64,000 bases of DNA, from contig JAKBAA010000005.1 of NCBI GenBank assembly GCA_021809425.1, positions 1 to 64,000 of the forward strand. Reading direction: 5' to 3'. Below the pieces are notes generated by a model, which searched no databases, was not told the DNA's origin, and saw nothing but the letters and a program-made list of their open reading frames with translations. How positions within the stretch are numbered: position 1 is the stretch's first letter; each line of letters begins with the position of its first letter. The stretch is from Actinomycetes bacterium. GTDB taxonomy: Bacteria; Actinomycetota; Acidimicrobiia; Acidimicrobiales; Bog-793. Position numbers and translations under genes: made by a program. Below, one piece after another: positions 24,105 to 32,677 of the stretch.

Positions 24105-25673
24105 TCAGAGCTTGACCGGCACAGAGGCGCCGAGGCGCTTCCCGTGCACGTCGAGCGCCGCCACGCCCACGTACGGGCCCTTGGCGTGGCTCGTGATGGC
24201 CGTCTCGAAGCCGGACTTCGGCACCACGGCGACCGGCTCGAGGGTCGCGGCGCTGGCCCCGGAGAGCACCTGCCACTGGGCGACCTCGGTGGCGCCGTTC
24301 CAGCTCACCCGCAGCGCGTAGCCCCCGATCTCGTCCCGCTCGAGCGTCACCGCCGGCGGCTCGCCCGGGGTCGCCGTCCAGGGGTATCGGAAGGCGCGGT
24401 AGGACTGGTCGTTCGTCGGGAACCGGTAGTCGGCGATCAGCTCGCCGCTCGAGGCGAACTCGCTCGAGTACGGCTCGGTGCCCCACCCCACGAACACGTT
24501 GCCGCTCGGCAGGACCTGCACGCTCCCCTCGTAGTACGTGAGGAGCTTGGCCGGGTGGGTGAACGCCTTCGCGAGGGCGACACGGCGGTGCGTCGTGTCC
24601 ATGTTCAGCACGAGCCCACGTGACTGGGGCTCTTCGGGCGGGTAGGCGCCGTCGTCGAACACCGTCAGCTGGGCCGTGCCGAGCCGGCGGACGTGGTGCT
24701 GCCAGTAGAAGCGCGCCCCGGTGCCGAAGGAGAAGTCGGACCGCTTGCCGCCGAGGCGCCACACGACCGCACCGGTGCGACGGTCGACGAGGTACACCGT
24801 CCACGTGTTGCGTGCCGAGACGATCAGGTGGTCGGCGTCCCACAGCGCCACCGAGTTGACGTGGAAGTAGTCCTGGGGCCCCTTCCCCTGCATCGGCATG
24901 TACGACTCCGCCACCGGGACGTGGTCGAGGCTGTTCCACTGCAGGAGGACCTTGCCGGTCGCCACGTCGACCTCCTGCACGACGCTCTCGAAGGCCTGCC
25001 CGACAGCGGGACCGCCGATGGCGCTGAGGTCGGCGGCGCGCACCCGGTAGGCGGTGAGCAGGGCGGTCCCCTGCGGGGTGAGCGTCAGCTCGTGCAGGTC
25101 CGCCTGGAGGCCGTTCCCGGCCTTGACCGTCGCCACGGGCTGGTACTGCTGGTCGAGGACGTACCCGTTGCCGTAGCCGATGCCGCTGTCGATCCGGCCG
25201 GTCCAGTAGGTGAGGACCGGGCGGCCCCGGTAGGACTGCACCTGCAGGTTGGTCGAGAAGCCCTGCTCGGGCAGGAACCAGACGAGGCTGCCGTTCGGGT
25301 GCGAGATCATCATCCCGCTCATCCCCAGCCGCTCGTCCACCGCCTCCGCGGTGGTCAGCTCCCGGCCCGTCGGCAACGGGCTCGGCGTCGTCATGAGGAG
25401 GCCGGTCGCCGGGACGATGCCGAGGTCGACCACCTGGAGGTGCGGCGGCACGAGGCTGGGCGCCGACTTGAACCGGGGCGGCCGCACCACCGGGGCGGGG
25501 GCGGCCGCCGCCCCTGCGACCGGGGCGCGGCCGAGCTCGAGCGCCCCGCCGGCGGACAGGGCCGCCAGGCCGAGGGCGCCCTGGCCGCTCCGGGCGAGAA
25601 AGTCCCGCCGTGACACGCCGCGGCGCCCTGGGGCACCCGCTCCAGGCCTGTCTCCCTGCTGGCTCGTCGGCAT
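24105..25673 (-). CDS. Tat-exported arylsulfotransferase (ASST)-family protein
   Basis: The 522-residue protein starts with a twin-arginine signal (RRGVSRRDFLARSGQGALG, then a hydrophobic alanine/leucine core). The mature region resembles ASST beta-propellers: FHVNSVALWDADHLIVSARN, VDRRTGAVVWRLGG, FYWQHHVRRLGTAQLTVFDDG and VQVLPSGNVFVGWG. ASSTs transfer sulfate between phenols in the periplasm or cell surface; the HVNSV His is in the expected catalytic place. ATG 25673 has GGGAGGGG upstream. It is unclear whether it belongs to the aromatic island, and a non-catalytic propeller role is possible. Confidence 0.8.
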   Translation of the reverse strand: MPTSQQGDRPGAGAPGRRGVSRRDFLARSGQGALGLAALSAGGALELGRAPVAGAAAAPAPVVRPPRFKSAPSLVPPHLQVVDLGIVPATGLLMTTPSPLPTGRELTTAEAVDERLGMSGMMISHPNGSLVWFLPEQGFSTNLQVQSYRGRPVLTYWTGRIDSGIGYGNGYVLDQQYQPVATVKAGNGLQADLHELTLTPQGTALLTAYRVRAADLSAIGGPAVGQAFESVVQEVDVATGKVLLQWNSLDHVPVAESYMPMQGKGPQDYFHVNSVALWDADHLIVSARNTWTVYLVDRRTGAVVWRLGGKRSDFSFGTGARFYWQHHVRRLGTAQLTVFDDGAYPPEEPQSRGLVLNMDTTHRRVALAKAFTHPAKLLTYYEGSVQVLPSGNVFVGWGTEPYSSEFASSGELIADYRFPTNDQSYRAFRYPWTATPGEPPAVTLERDEIGGYALRVSWNGATEVAQWQVLSGASAATLEPVAVVPKSGFETAITSHAKGPYVGVAALDVHGKRLGASVPVKL

Positions 25674-25801
25674 GTCGCCCCTCCCGCGTCGCCACCGACG
25701 AGCCCGGTGCACGGCTGCCGGTCAGCCTCAGCTTAGGGACGGGAGCGGGCCGACCGAAGCCGGCACGCCGGGCGGCGAGCGCCCCCGGGCCCTGGTGGCG
25801 T

Positions 25802-25807
25802 TATCCT
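25802..25807 (+). promoter_or_regulatory. -10 element TATCCT for helD (near-leaderless)
   Basis: TATCCT lies ten bases before ATG 25818 with no Shine-Dalgarno between, so transcription should begin about three to four bases from the start codon. Confidence 0.4.
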
Positions 25808-25817
25808 GCATCGCTCC

Positions 25818-28184
25818 ATGTGCGCGTCCTTCCAGCCCGGGGACATCGACCGGTCGCCGGCGCGCCCGGGGAACGGCGCCGGGTCGGGGCGGGCCGGCGA
25901 CGGGCCGGCGACCGAGCTCGGCCGGGAGGCCGCCTACCTCGATCTGCTGTACCGGCGGCTCGACGAGCTGCGCGCCCTCCAGCGGAAGCGCCTCGCCGAG
26001 GTGCGGCTCGCACCACGGGGCGGGACGCCCCAGTCGCGCACCGAGCGAGACGTGCTCGCCCGCCAGCTGGAGCGGAGGCTCGACGCCCTCGCCATCGGCG
26101 ACCTCCCGCTGTGCTTCGGCCGGCTGGACCTCGCCGACGGCTCGGTGCTCTACGTGGGTCGGGTCGGCCTGTCCGGCGACGGCGACGACCCGCTCCTCGT
26201 CGACTGGCGCGCCCCGAAGGCCGCCCTCTTCTACCGGGCCACCCCGGGCTCGCCCGAAGGGGTCGTGCGCCGCCGCCACTTCATCACCCGCGGCCGGCGG
26301 CTCGTGTCGATCGAGGACGAGGTGCTCGACCCGGCAGCGCTCGGCGGCGAGGCAGTGCACGAGCTGCACGGCGACGCGGCGCTGCTCGCCGAGCTGAGCC
26401 GGTCGCGCACCGGCCAGATGCGCGACATCGTCGCCACCATCCAGCGGGAGCAGGACCAGATCATCCGCTCGGAGCTGTCCGGCGCCCTCGTCGTGCAGGG
26501 TGGCCCCGGCACGGGCAAGACCGCCGTGGGCCTGCACCGCGCCGCCTACCTGCTCTACACCCACCGCAGCCGGCTGGCCCAGTCCGGCGTGCTGATCGTC
26601 GGCCCGAACGCCGTGTTCCTGCGCTACATCGAGCAGGTGCTTCCCTCGCTCGGCGAGACCGGCGCGCTCATGGCGACGATCCGCTCGCTCTTCCCCGGCG
26701 TGCGCCCGACCGAGCACGACGTGCCGGCCGTGGCCGAGGTGAAGAGCCGGCCGGAGATGGCCCGGCTCCTCGCACAGGCCATCCTCGACCGCCAGCGGAC
26801 GCCGAGGGAGGACGCCGAGCTGGTGTTCGAGCGCCATCGGGTGGTCCTCGCACGGGAGCTGCTGGCGCGCGCCGTCGAGCGCGGCCGGCGGGCCAACCGC
26901 CCCCACAACGAGGCGCGCCCGCTCGTCGAGGCCGCCATCGTCGAGGCCGCCATCGCCCAGGTCCGCCGCGACCGGGCCGCCTCCGGCCTCCCCGAGCCCC
27001 GCCCGGACGAGCTGGCCGAGCAGCGCCGGCGGCTGCGCCGGACGCGCGCCGTGCGGGTGCTCATGGAGCAGCTGTGGCCGGTGCTCACCCCCCAGCAGCT
27101 CCTGAGCGACCTGTTCGGCTTCCCGGCGCTCGCCCGGTCCGCCGCCCGGGGGCTGACCGGTGTCGACCACCACCTGCTCGTTCGACCCCGCAGCGGCGAC
27201 CCGGACAAGACGCCGTGGACGGTCGAGGACGTCGCCCTGCTCGACGAAGCGGCCGAGCAGCTCGGCTCGTGGTCGAGCGAGGCCGATCGCCGCGCCCGGC
27301 GCGCCGAGGCGGCGCAGCGGCGGGAGCAGGTCGACTACGCCCGCTCGGTGCTGCGCGGCCTCCACCTCGGCATCGACGTCGACCCCGAGCAGCTCGTCGA
27401 GCGGTTCACGGCGACCGACCGGCCGAGCCTCGCCGAGCAGGCGGCCAACGACCGCAGCTGGCGGTTCGGCCACGTCATCGTGGACGAGGCCCAGGAGCTG
27501 TCCCCGATGGCCTGGCGGGCCGTGTTCCGCCGCGTGCCGAACCGCTCGATGACGGTGCTCGGCGACCTCGCCCAGAGCGGTGCACCGTGGGCGCCGGCAC
27601 GCTGGTCGTCCGTCCTCGAGCCCTTCGCCACGGGACGGTGGCGGCTCGTCGAGCTCTCCACCAACTACCGGACACCGGCCGAGATCATGGCGGTGGCGAA
27701 CGCCGTGCTGGCCGTCGCCGCGCCCGGCGTGCGCCCGACCGTCGCCGTCCGGGCGTCGGGACGGGCCCCCACCCGCCTTGCCACCCTGCCGGCGGCGCTC
27801 CCGGACGTGGCTGCCGAGGTCGCCGCCGCCCTGCTCGACGAGCAGGGCGGCGGTCGCCTCGTCGTCGTCTCGCCCCGGCGCCACCTCGAGGCGCTCCGGG
27901 CGGCCCTCTCGACGACGCTCGGCCCGCGCTTCGATGCCGCCAACCCCCTCGGCGCCCCGGCAGCGCTGCTCGAGGTGGCCGACGTGAAGGGCCTGGAGTT
28001 CGACGCCGTCTTGCTCGTCGAGCCCGGCGAGCTGGCCCGCCACGGCCGGCGGGGCGCCAACGACCTGTACGTGGCGCTCACCCGGCCGACCACGCGCCTC
28101 GTCCTGCTCCACGCCGAGGCGCTCACGCCCGAGCTCGAGGCGACCGTCTCGATCGAGCCGGCATGGCCGCCCCTTCGCCGCTGA
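25818..28184 (+). CDS. HelD-like superfamily 1 helicase / RNA polymerase recycling factor
   Basis: The 788-residue protein has the HelD architecture: N-terminal charged helical arm (LDLLYRRLDELRALQRKRL), GRLDLADGSVLYVGRVGL followed by LLVDWRAP, Walker A GGPGTGKTAVGLHRAAYLLYTHR, helicase motif II DEAQELSPM, and C-terminal motifs VADVKGLEFDAVLLVEP and DLYVALTRPTTRLVLLH. HelD releases stalled or inhibited RNA polymerase from DNA using ATP and in actinobacteria can protect against rifamycins. It is monocistronic and overlaps the convergent LacI gene by 62 bases at the 3' end. Confidence 0.93.
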   Translation: MCASFQPGDIDRSPARPGNGAGSGRAGDGPATELGREAAYLDLLYRRLDELRALQRKRLAEVRLAPRGGTPQSRTERDVLARQLERRLDALAIGDLPLCFGRLDLADGSVLYVGRVGLSGDGDDPLLVDWRAPKAALFYRATPGSPEGVVRRRHFITRGRRLVSIEDEVLDPAALGGEAVHELHGDAALLAELSRSRTGQMRDIVATIQREQDQIIRSELSGALVVQGGPGTGKTAVGLHRAAYLLYTHRSRLAQSGVLIVGPNAVFLRYIEQVLPSLGETGALMATIRSLFPGVRPTEHDVPAVAEVKSRPEMARLLAQAILDRQRTPREDAELVFERHRVVLARELLARAVERGRRANRPHNEARPLVEAAIVEAAIAQVRRDRAASGLPEPRPDELAEQRRRLRRTRAVRVLMEQLWPVLTPQQLLSDLFGFPALARSAARGLTGVDHHLLVRPRSGDPDKTPWTVEDVALLDEAAEQLGSWSSEADRRARRAEAAQRREQVDYARSVLRGLHLGIDVDPEQLVERFTATDRPSLAEQAANDRSWRFGHVIVDEAQELSPMAWRAVFRRVPNRSMTVLGDLAQSGAPWAPARWSSVLEPFATGRWRLVELSTNYRTPAEIMAVANAVLAVAAPGVRPTVAVRASGRAPTRLATLPAALPDVAAEVAAALLDEQGGGRLVVVSPRRHLEALRAALSTTLGPRFDAANPLGAPAALLEVADVKGLEFDAVLLVEPGELARHGRRGANDLYVALTRPTTRLVLLHAEALTPELEATVSIEPAWPPLRR

Positions 28185-29193
28185 GGGCGGGTCCACCTGC
28201 CGGGGCCGGCCCGGCCGTCCGGCGGAGGAAGAGCGTGCTCGGCACCCGCACCAGCCGGCTGCGCCGGGGCGCCCCGCCGGCCCGGCGCGCGATCTGCTCG
28301 ATCAACAGGCCGGCCGCCGCCGCCCCCACCGAGTCGAAGGGCGCCCCGATGGTCGCCAGGCCGAGCTGGCCGGCCATGGGGATGTCGTCGCAGCCGATCA
28401 CGGCGACGTCGCCCGGAACCCGGACGTCCCGGTCGGCGAGCCCGGCGACGATCCCGAGGGCGGTGATGTCGTCGTAGGCCAGCACCGCCGTCGCACCCGC
28501 CGCCAGCAGGTCGTCGACGCAGGCGCGGCCACGCTCGAACGCCCCGACGCTCGGTGCGAGGACGTGGCAGGCGGTCCCGCTCGCGTCGCACGCCGCCTGC
28601 ACGGCCGCCACCCGCTGCTTGTTCGACCAGCTGTCGGCGGGACCGCTCACGTAGTGGACCGCGTCGTGGCCGGCCCCGACGAGGTGGCGCACCGCCCGGC
28701 GCGCGCTCGGCGCCGTGTCGATCACCACCCCGCTGACGCCCCGGACGACCCGGTTGACGACGACCACCTCGCACCGCTCACGGAGCTCCAGGATCTCGCG
28801 GGCCGGGAGGCGGGAGCTCATCAGCAGCAGCCCGTCCACCTGGGCAGCAAGCTCGTTCGCCACGTGGAGCTCGCGCGCCGCGTCCTCGTTGCTGTCGCCG
28901 AGCAGGACGCTGAAGCCCCGCCGCCATGCCTCCTGCTGGCCCCCCCGGATGAGCGGCGGGAAGAACGGGTTGACGATGTCCGGGACGACCACCGCGATGT
29001 TCTCGGTCGACCCTCTCGTCAGGGAGCGTGCGAGCCGGTTGGGCACCCAGTCGAGGGCGCGCGCCGCCTCGAGCACCCGCCCCCGCGTCTCGGCGGAGAT
29101 CATCTCCGGGCGCGCGAGCGCCCGGGAGACCGTGGACGGCGACACGCCGGCGAGGCGTGCCACGTCGCGCACCGTGGCGCTCACCGGCGCCAC
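28123..29193 (-). CDS. LacI-family repressor of the amino-sugar operon
   Basis: The 356-residue regulator has a classic LacI helix-turn-helix (VRDVARLAGVSPSTVSRALARPEMISAETRGRV), hinge LVPNRLARSL-like segment and a periplasmic-binding-protein effector domain. It is last in the AGE-nagB-nagA operon. The perfect palindrome TGCAACCGGTTGCA at the operon promoter is the sort of site LacI proteins bind, so autoregulation with amino-sugar induction is likely. GTG 29193 follows GGGGAGGGG; GTG 29184 is an alternative. The C-terminal ~20 residues lie antisense to helD. Confidence 0.92.
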   Translation of the reverse strand: MAPVSATVRDVARLAGVSPSTVSRALARPEMISAETRGRVLEAARALDWVPNRLARSLTRGSTENIAVVVPDIVNPFFPPLIRGGQQEAWRRGFSVLLGDSNEDAARELHVANELAAQVDGLLLMSSRLPAREILELRERCEVVVVNRVVRGVSGVVIDTAPSARRAVRHLVGAGHDAVHYVSGPADSWSNKQRVAAVQAACDASGTACHVLAPSVGAFERGRACVDDLLAAGATAVLAYDDITALGIVAGLADRDVRVPGDVAVIGCDDIPMAGQLGLATIGAPFDSVGAAAAGLLIEQIARRAGGAPRRSRLVRVPSTLFLRRTAGPAPAGGPALSGEGAAMPARSRRSPRARA

Positions 29194-29197
29194 CGGC

Positions 29198-30361
29198 TCA
29201 CCCCTCCCCGCCGCCCACGACGCACCCGGCGAGCAGCACCCGCACGACCTCCAGGCGGGTACGGTCGGCGTCGTAGGCGAGCACCGTCACGTCCGCCGGC
29301 GCGCCCACGCGCACCGCCCCGCCCGCCCGGCCGAGGAGGCCGTTGGGATTGGCCGAGGCCATCTGGACCGCCTGGCCGAGCGACACGCCGCCGTGGCGGA
29401 CGGCGCCGGCGACGCAGTCGACCAGGCCGACCGCCGAGCCGGCGAGGTACGGGGTTCCGGCCATCGACAGCCGCCGGTCGCCCGTCAGCGCAACCCGCCC
29501 GCCGATGTGCGCCTCGTACTCTCCCGGCGGCATCCCGGTGAAGGCGGTCGAGTCGCTGACGAGGATGCTCCGCTCGACGCCCTTCGCCCGCAGCATCGCC
29601 GTCAGCGTCGCCGCCGGCAGGTGGTGACCGTCCGCGATGAAGCTCGCCGCCAGCCGGTCGTCGGCCAGCTGCTCCCACAGGTGGTTCGGGTGCCTCGCCA
29701 GCACCGCCGGCGCCCCGTTGCCGAGGTGGACCGACAGGCGCGCGCCGGCGTCGACCGCCCGGGTCACGTCCTGCGCCGTGCAGGACGTGTGGCCGATCGC
29801 CACGATCAGCCCCTGCAGGGTGAGCGACCGGATGAGCTCGAGCGCTCCCGGCAGCTCGGGGGCGACCGTCACCATGCCGATCGCCCCCTCGGCCGCCACC
29901 TGCAGCCGGGCGATCTCGTCCAGGTCGGGAGGCCGGAGGTGCGCGACGGCATGGGCACCGCGGGCGCCGTCCTCCGGGCTCAGGTACGGGCCCTCCAGGT
30001 GGACGAGCGGGAGCGCGGCGGCGACCCGAGGGTCCATGCGCCGCGCCCCGGCGATCGCCGCCAGCCGGTGCGCCATCGCCTCCTCGGAGGCCGACACGAG
30101 GGTCGGGCACCACGCCGTCACCCCGGCGCGCCAGTGGTGCTCGGCGAGGGAGCAGACGCGTCCCGGCGTGAGGTCGTCGTCGTTGAGGTCGATCCCGCTC
30201 GCCCCGTTCACCTGGAGGTCGACGAGCCCCGGCGCGATCCACGCCTCCGCCTCCTCCGCCTCTGCCTCGTCGGCGGCGCACAGGTCGGCGATCACGCCGT
30301 CCTCGTAGGTCAGGCGGACGGCGCGCCCGCCCTGGACGAGGCGCCCGACGAGCTCGCCCAC
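29198..30361 (-). CDS. nagA: N-acetylglucosamine-6-phosphate deacetylase
   Basis: The 387-residue enzyme shows NagA motifs: APGLVDLQVNGASGIDLND, LVHLEGPYLSPEDGARGAH with the metal Glu, IVAIGHTSCTAQDV and LSVHLGNGAP with metal-binding His, and catalytic Asp in ILVSDSTAFTGMPPGEY. It removes acetate from GlcNAc-6-phosphate to give glucosamine-6-phosphate for NagB, whose gene is immediately upstream (GTG 30361 lies one base after its stop). It is shorter in the metal-loop than some two-metal forms but otherwise typical. Confidence 0.95.
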   Translation of the reverse strand: MGELVGRLVQGGRAVRLTYEDGVIADLCAADEAEAEEAEAWIAPGLVDLQVNGASGIDLNDDDLTPGRVCSLAEHHWRAGVTAWCPTLVSASEEAMAHRLAAIAGARRMDPRVAAALPLVHLEGPYLSPEDGARGAHAVAHLRPPDLDEIARLQVAAEGAIGMVTVAPELPGALELIRSLTLQGLIVAIGHTSCTAQDVTRAVDAGARLSVHLGNGAPAVLARHPNHLWEQLADDRLAASFIADGHHLPAATLTAMLRAKGVERSILVSDSTAFTGMPPGEYEAHIGGRVALTGDRRLSMAGTPYLAGSAVGLVDCVAGAVRHGGVSLGQAVQMASANPNGLLGRAGGAVRVGAPADVTVLAYDADRTRLEVVRVLLAGCVVGGGEG

Positions 30362-30362
30362 C

Positions 30363-31154
30363 TCACCGCCCCCGGGCCGCTGGCACGGGGAACGCGTCGC
30401 GGTCGACGAACAGCGTCGCCGCCCGGTGCGTGCGCAAGATGGTCGCAGGGCACGACTCGTCGATCGGCCCGTCCATCGTCCGGGCCAGTGCCGCGGCCTT
30501 GGTCGGGCCCGGCACGACGCCGACGATGCGCCGGGCCGAGACGAGGGCCGGGACGGTCATCGTGACGGCGGTCACGGGAACGTCGGCCAGCTGCGCGAAG
30601 CAGCCGTCGTTCACCTGCTGGCGGCGGGACGCCTCCGAGAGGGGGACGAGCGCGAGCCACGCCTCGTCGGAGAAGCTGCAGCTGCCGGGCTCGTTGAAGG
30701 CCAGGTGGCCGTTCTCGCCGATGCCGCAGCAGACGAGGTCGATGGGCGCGTCGCGCAGCAGCGCCTCGTACCGTGCAAGCTCCGTGTCCGGGTCCGACGG
30801 CTCGATGAGGTTGACCGCGCCCGGCGCCACCAGGTCGAACAGCTCTCGGCGCAGGAACGCCGAGAACCGCTGCGGCGCGTCGGGCGGGAGCCCCAGGTAC
30901 TCGTCCATGTGGAATGCCACGACCCTCGACCAGTCGACCTGCGTGCTGGCGCGCAATGCCTGGAGCAGCTCGAGCTGCGAGGGGGCCGAGGCGAAGACGA
31001 CACGGACCAGCTCCTGCCGGTCGAGCAGCTCGCTCATCGCCGCCTCGACCAGCTCGCCCGCCGCCGCGCCGGCAGCGGTGCGGGTCGCGTACACGTTCAC
31101 GTCGAGGCGCCCGACGCGGCGGCGCTCGACGGGCGCGCACGAGCCGGCGGTCAC
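30363..31154 (-). CDS. nagB: Glucosamine-6-phosphate deaminase
   Basis: The 263-residue protein has the NagB sugar-isomerase signatures FHMDEYLG, the catalytic CCGIGENGHLAFNEPGS loop and VPGPTKAAALARTM. It converts glucosamine-6-phosphate to fructose-6-phosphate and ammonia. GTG 31154 overlaps the upstream epimerase stop (GTGA). The longer open frame upstream is the epimerase read in the wrong frame. Together with nagA it feeds acetylated amino sugars into glycolysis. Confidence 0.95.
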   Translation of the reverse strand: MTAGSCAPVERRRVGRLDVNVYATRTAAGAAAGELVEAAMSELLDRQELVRVVFASAPSQLELLQALRASTQVDWSRVVAFHMDEYLGLPPDAPQRFSAFLRRELFDLVAPGAVNLIEPSDPDTELARYEALLRDAPIDLVCCGIGENGHLAFNEPGSCSFSDEAWLALVPLSEASRRQQVNDGCFAQLADVPVTAVTMTVPALVSARRIVGVVPGPTKAAALARTMDGPIDESCPATILRTHRAATLFVDRDAFPVPAARGR

Positions 31155-32500
31155 CGGCCCGCCCCGGTCGCCCCGGGCCGCCCGTCCAGCAGCTCGACGA
31201 GCTCCATCAGGCCCCGGGTGATGTGGAAGGGGTCCTTCACCGGGAGGGCCACCACGCGGTCGATCGGCGCGCCCGCCCGGTCGCGGATCTGGATCCACTC
31301 GCTCCCCTCGCCGGGTCGGGCCGGAAAGGTGTCGAAGGTGTAGTCGTGCACCTTCTGCGCCCAGCGGGCCAGCACCGGGTCGCCGGTGCGCTCGACGACG
31401 AGCCGCAAGGCGTACACCGCCTCGATGTGCGGCCACCACAGCTTCGTGTGCCACGTCGCCACGATCAGCTCCTCGAACGAGCCACCCCGCCTGGAGCCGG
31501 TCGGCTGCCCGCCGCCGGCGTCGACGTAGCGGAACAGTCCCCCGTGCTCCTCGTCCCATCCCACCTCGACCGCCCACCGCATCACCGCGCGGGCGAGCGC
31601 CGAGGTGTCCCGTCCGATGGAGCGCTCCGCCTTGAGCGCGAAGGCCATCCCCTCGAGGGCATGTCCCGGCGTCCGGTGCCGGCTGAGCAAGGCCGACTCG
31701 CCCGGGTCGGCGGCGCTCACGAGCTCGCGGATGCACGAGCCGGGGCCGACGAAGGTCCCGACGACGGCGTCGAGCCAGCGGGACGCCTCGGCCTCCGGTG
31801 CGACCCGGACCTCGACCCCGAGCTCCCCGACGCTCCGGCACAGCTGCTCGGCGAGGCCGAGCAGGATCATCGCCGCGCCGTGGGCCCGGTAGCCGTCGGG
31901 CACGGGGTACGGGGCCGACGGGAAGCGGCCGGTCTGCACCCGGGCCGCCACCGCGGCGTACACCTCGACCGCCTGGTGCACGAGGGCGGCGCGACCGGTG
32001 ACGCGTGCGAGCTCGGCCAGCCCGAGCGCCACGAAGCAATCGGCATAGATGCTCGGCGTGTCGGGCGTCCGGACGCCACCGAGGCGGTCCAGCAGGTACC
32101 AGCACGAGCCGTCCGGCTTCACGGCATGAGCGAGCACGAAGTCGGCAGCACGCTCGGCGAGGTCGAGGAGGTGCGCCGCCGGCGCGTCGAGCAGCCCTCG
32201 CCCGGCGAGGTCGGCGGCACGAGCGAGCAGCCAGATGGCACGACCCTGGGACCAAGTGTACTTGTCGGTGCCGAGGAGCCGCTCCCCGCGGTTGTCGAAG
32301 CAGGTGAAGAGACCCCCCGCCTCCTCGTCGACCGCCCGCTCGAGCCAGAACGGCAGCACCACGGTCTCGAGGTGCTCGCGGTAGACCTCCACGCCCGGCA
32401 GGCCCGCGCCGTCCGCCCCCGGTCCGTGCCGCGCCGTCGCCGGCGCCTTCCCGACCTCCGATGCTGCGTGCACGTCGCCTGGGCTACCCACTGGCCTCAT
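31151..32500 (-). CDS. N-acylglucosamine 2-epimerase (AGE) family protein
   Basis: This 449-residue (alpha/alpha)6-barrel protein has AGE-family features: YREHLETVVLPFWLERAVDEEAGG, KYTWSQGRAIWLLARA, RHRTPGHALEGMAFAL and WHTKLWWPHIEAVYAL. AGE enzymes interconvert ManNAc and GlcNAc; relatives epimerise or isomerise other free sugars. Placement before nagB and nagA favours an N-acetylated amino sugar. ATG 32500 was chosen because the promoter predicts transcription start near 32538, leaving GTG 32536 almost at +1. No kinase or transporter for the sugar is in this operon. Confidence 0.88.
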   Translation of the reverse strand: MRPVGSPGDVHAASEVGKAPATARHGPGADGAGLPGVEVYREHLETVVLPFWLERAVDEEAGGLFTCFDNRGERLLGTDKYTWSQGRAIWLLARAADLAGRGLLDAPAAHLLDLAERAADFVLAHAVKPDGSCWYLLDRLGGVRTPDTPSIYADCFVALGLAELARVTGRAALVHQAVEVYAAVAARVQTGRFPSAPYPVPDGYRAHGAAMILLGLAEQLCRSVGELGVEVRVAPEAEASRWLDAVVGTFVGPGSCIRELVSAADPGESALLSRHRTPGHALEGMAFALKAERSIGRDTSALARAVMRWAVEVGWDEEHGGLFRYVDAGGGQPTGSRRGGSFEELIVATWHTKLWWPHIEAVYALRLVVERTGDPVLARWAQKVHDYTFDTFPARPGEGSEWIQIRDRAGAPIDRVVALPVKDPFHITRGLMELVELLDGRPGATGAGR

Positions 32501-32531
32501 GGCTCCCCGATCGAAGCGGCTGGTCCGAAGC

Positions 32532-32545
32532 TGCAACCGGTTGCA
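32532..32545. promoter_or_regulatory. LacI-type operator, perfect palindrome TGCAACCGGTTGCA
   Basis: A 14-bp perfect palindrome with the central CG typical of LacI-family operators abuts the -10 of the amino-sugar promoter, overlapping by one base and covering the predicted start point. The operon ends with a LacI gene. Confidence 0.75.
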
Positions 32546-32573
32546 CGGTAGCCAGTCCCACCGGGGCTGTCAA
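32545..32573 (-). promoter_or_regulatory. Promoter of the AGE-nagB-nagA-lacI operon
   Basis: Minus strand: consensus TTGACA (32573-32568), 17-base spacer, TACCGT (32550-32545). The predicted leader to ATG 32500 is about 38 bases. Confidence 0.7.
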
Positions 32574-32677
32574 CGTCGCGCAGGCCCGGCTTCCGTGCGT
32601 GCGCCGCCGGCATGGCCCCCGGTCCGCCGGCGTGACGGACCCGGCCGGTCAGCGCGAGAGCGCCCCGGGCGGGGCGC

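Noticed and set aside
25610-28477. 955-residue + strand frame overlapping helD
   Set aside because: Arginine/proline-rich shadow of helD in another frame, without any recognisable domain.
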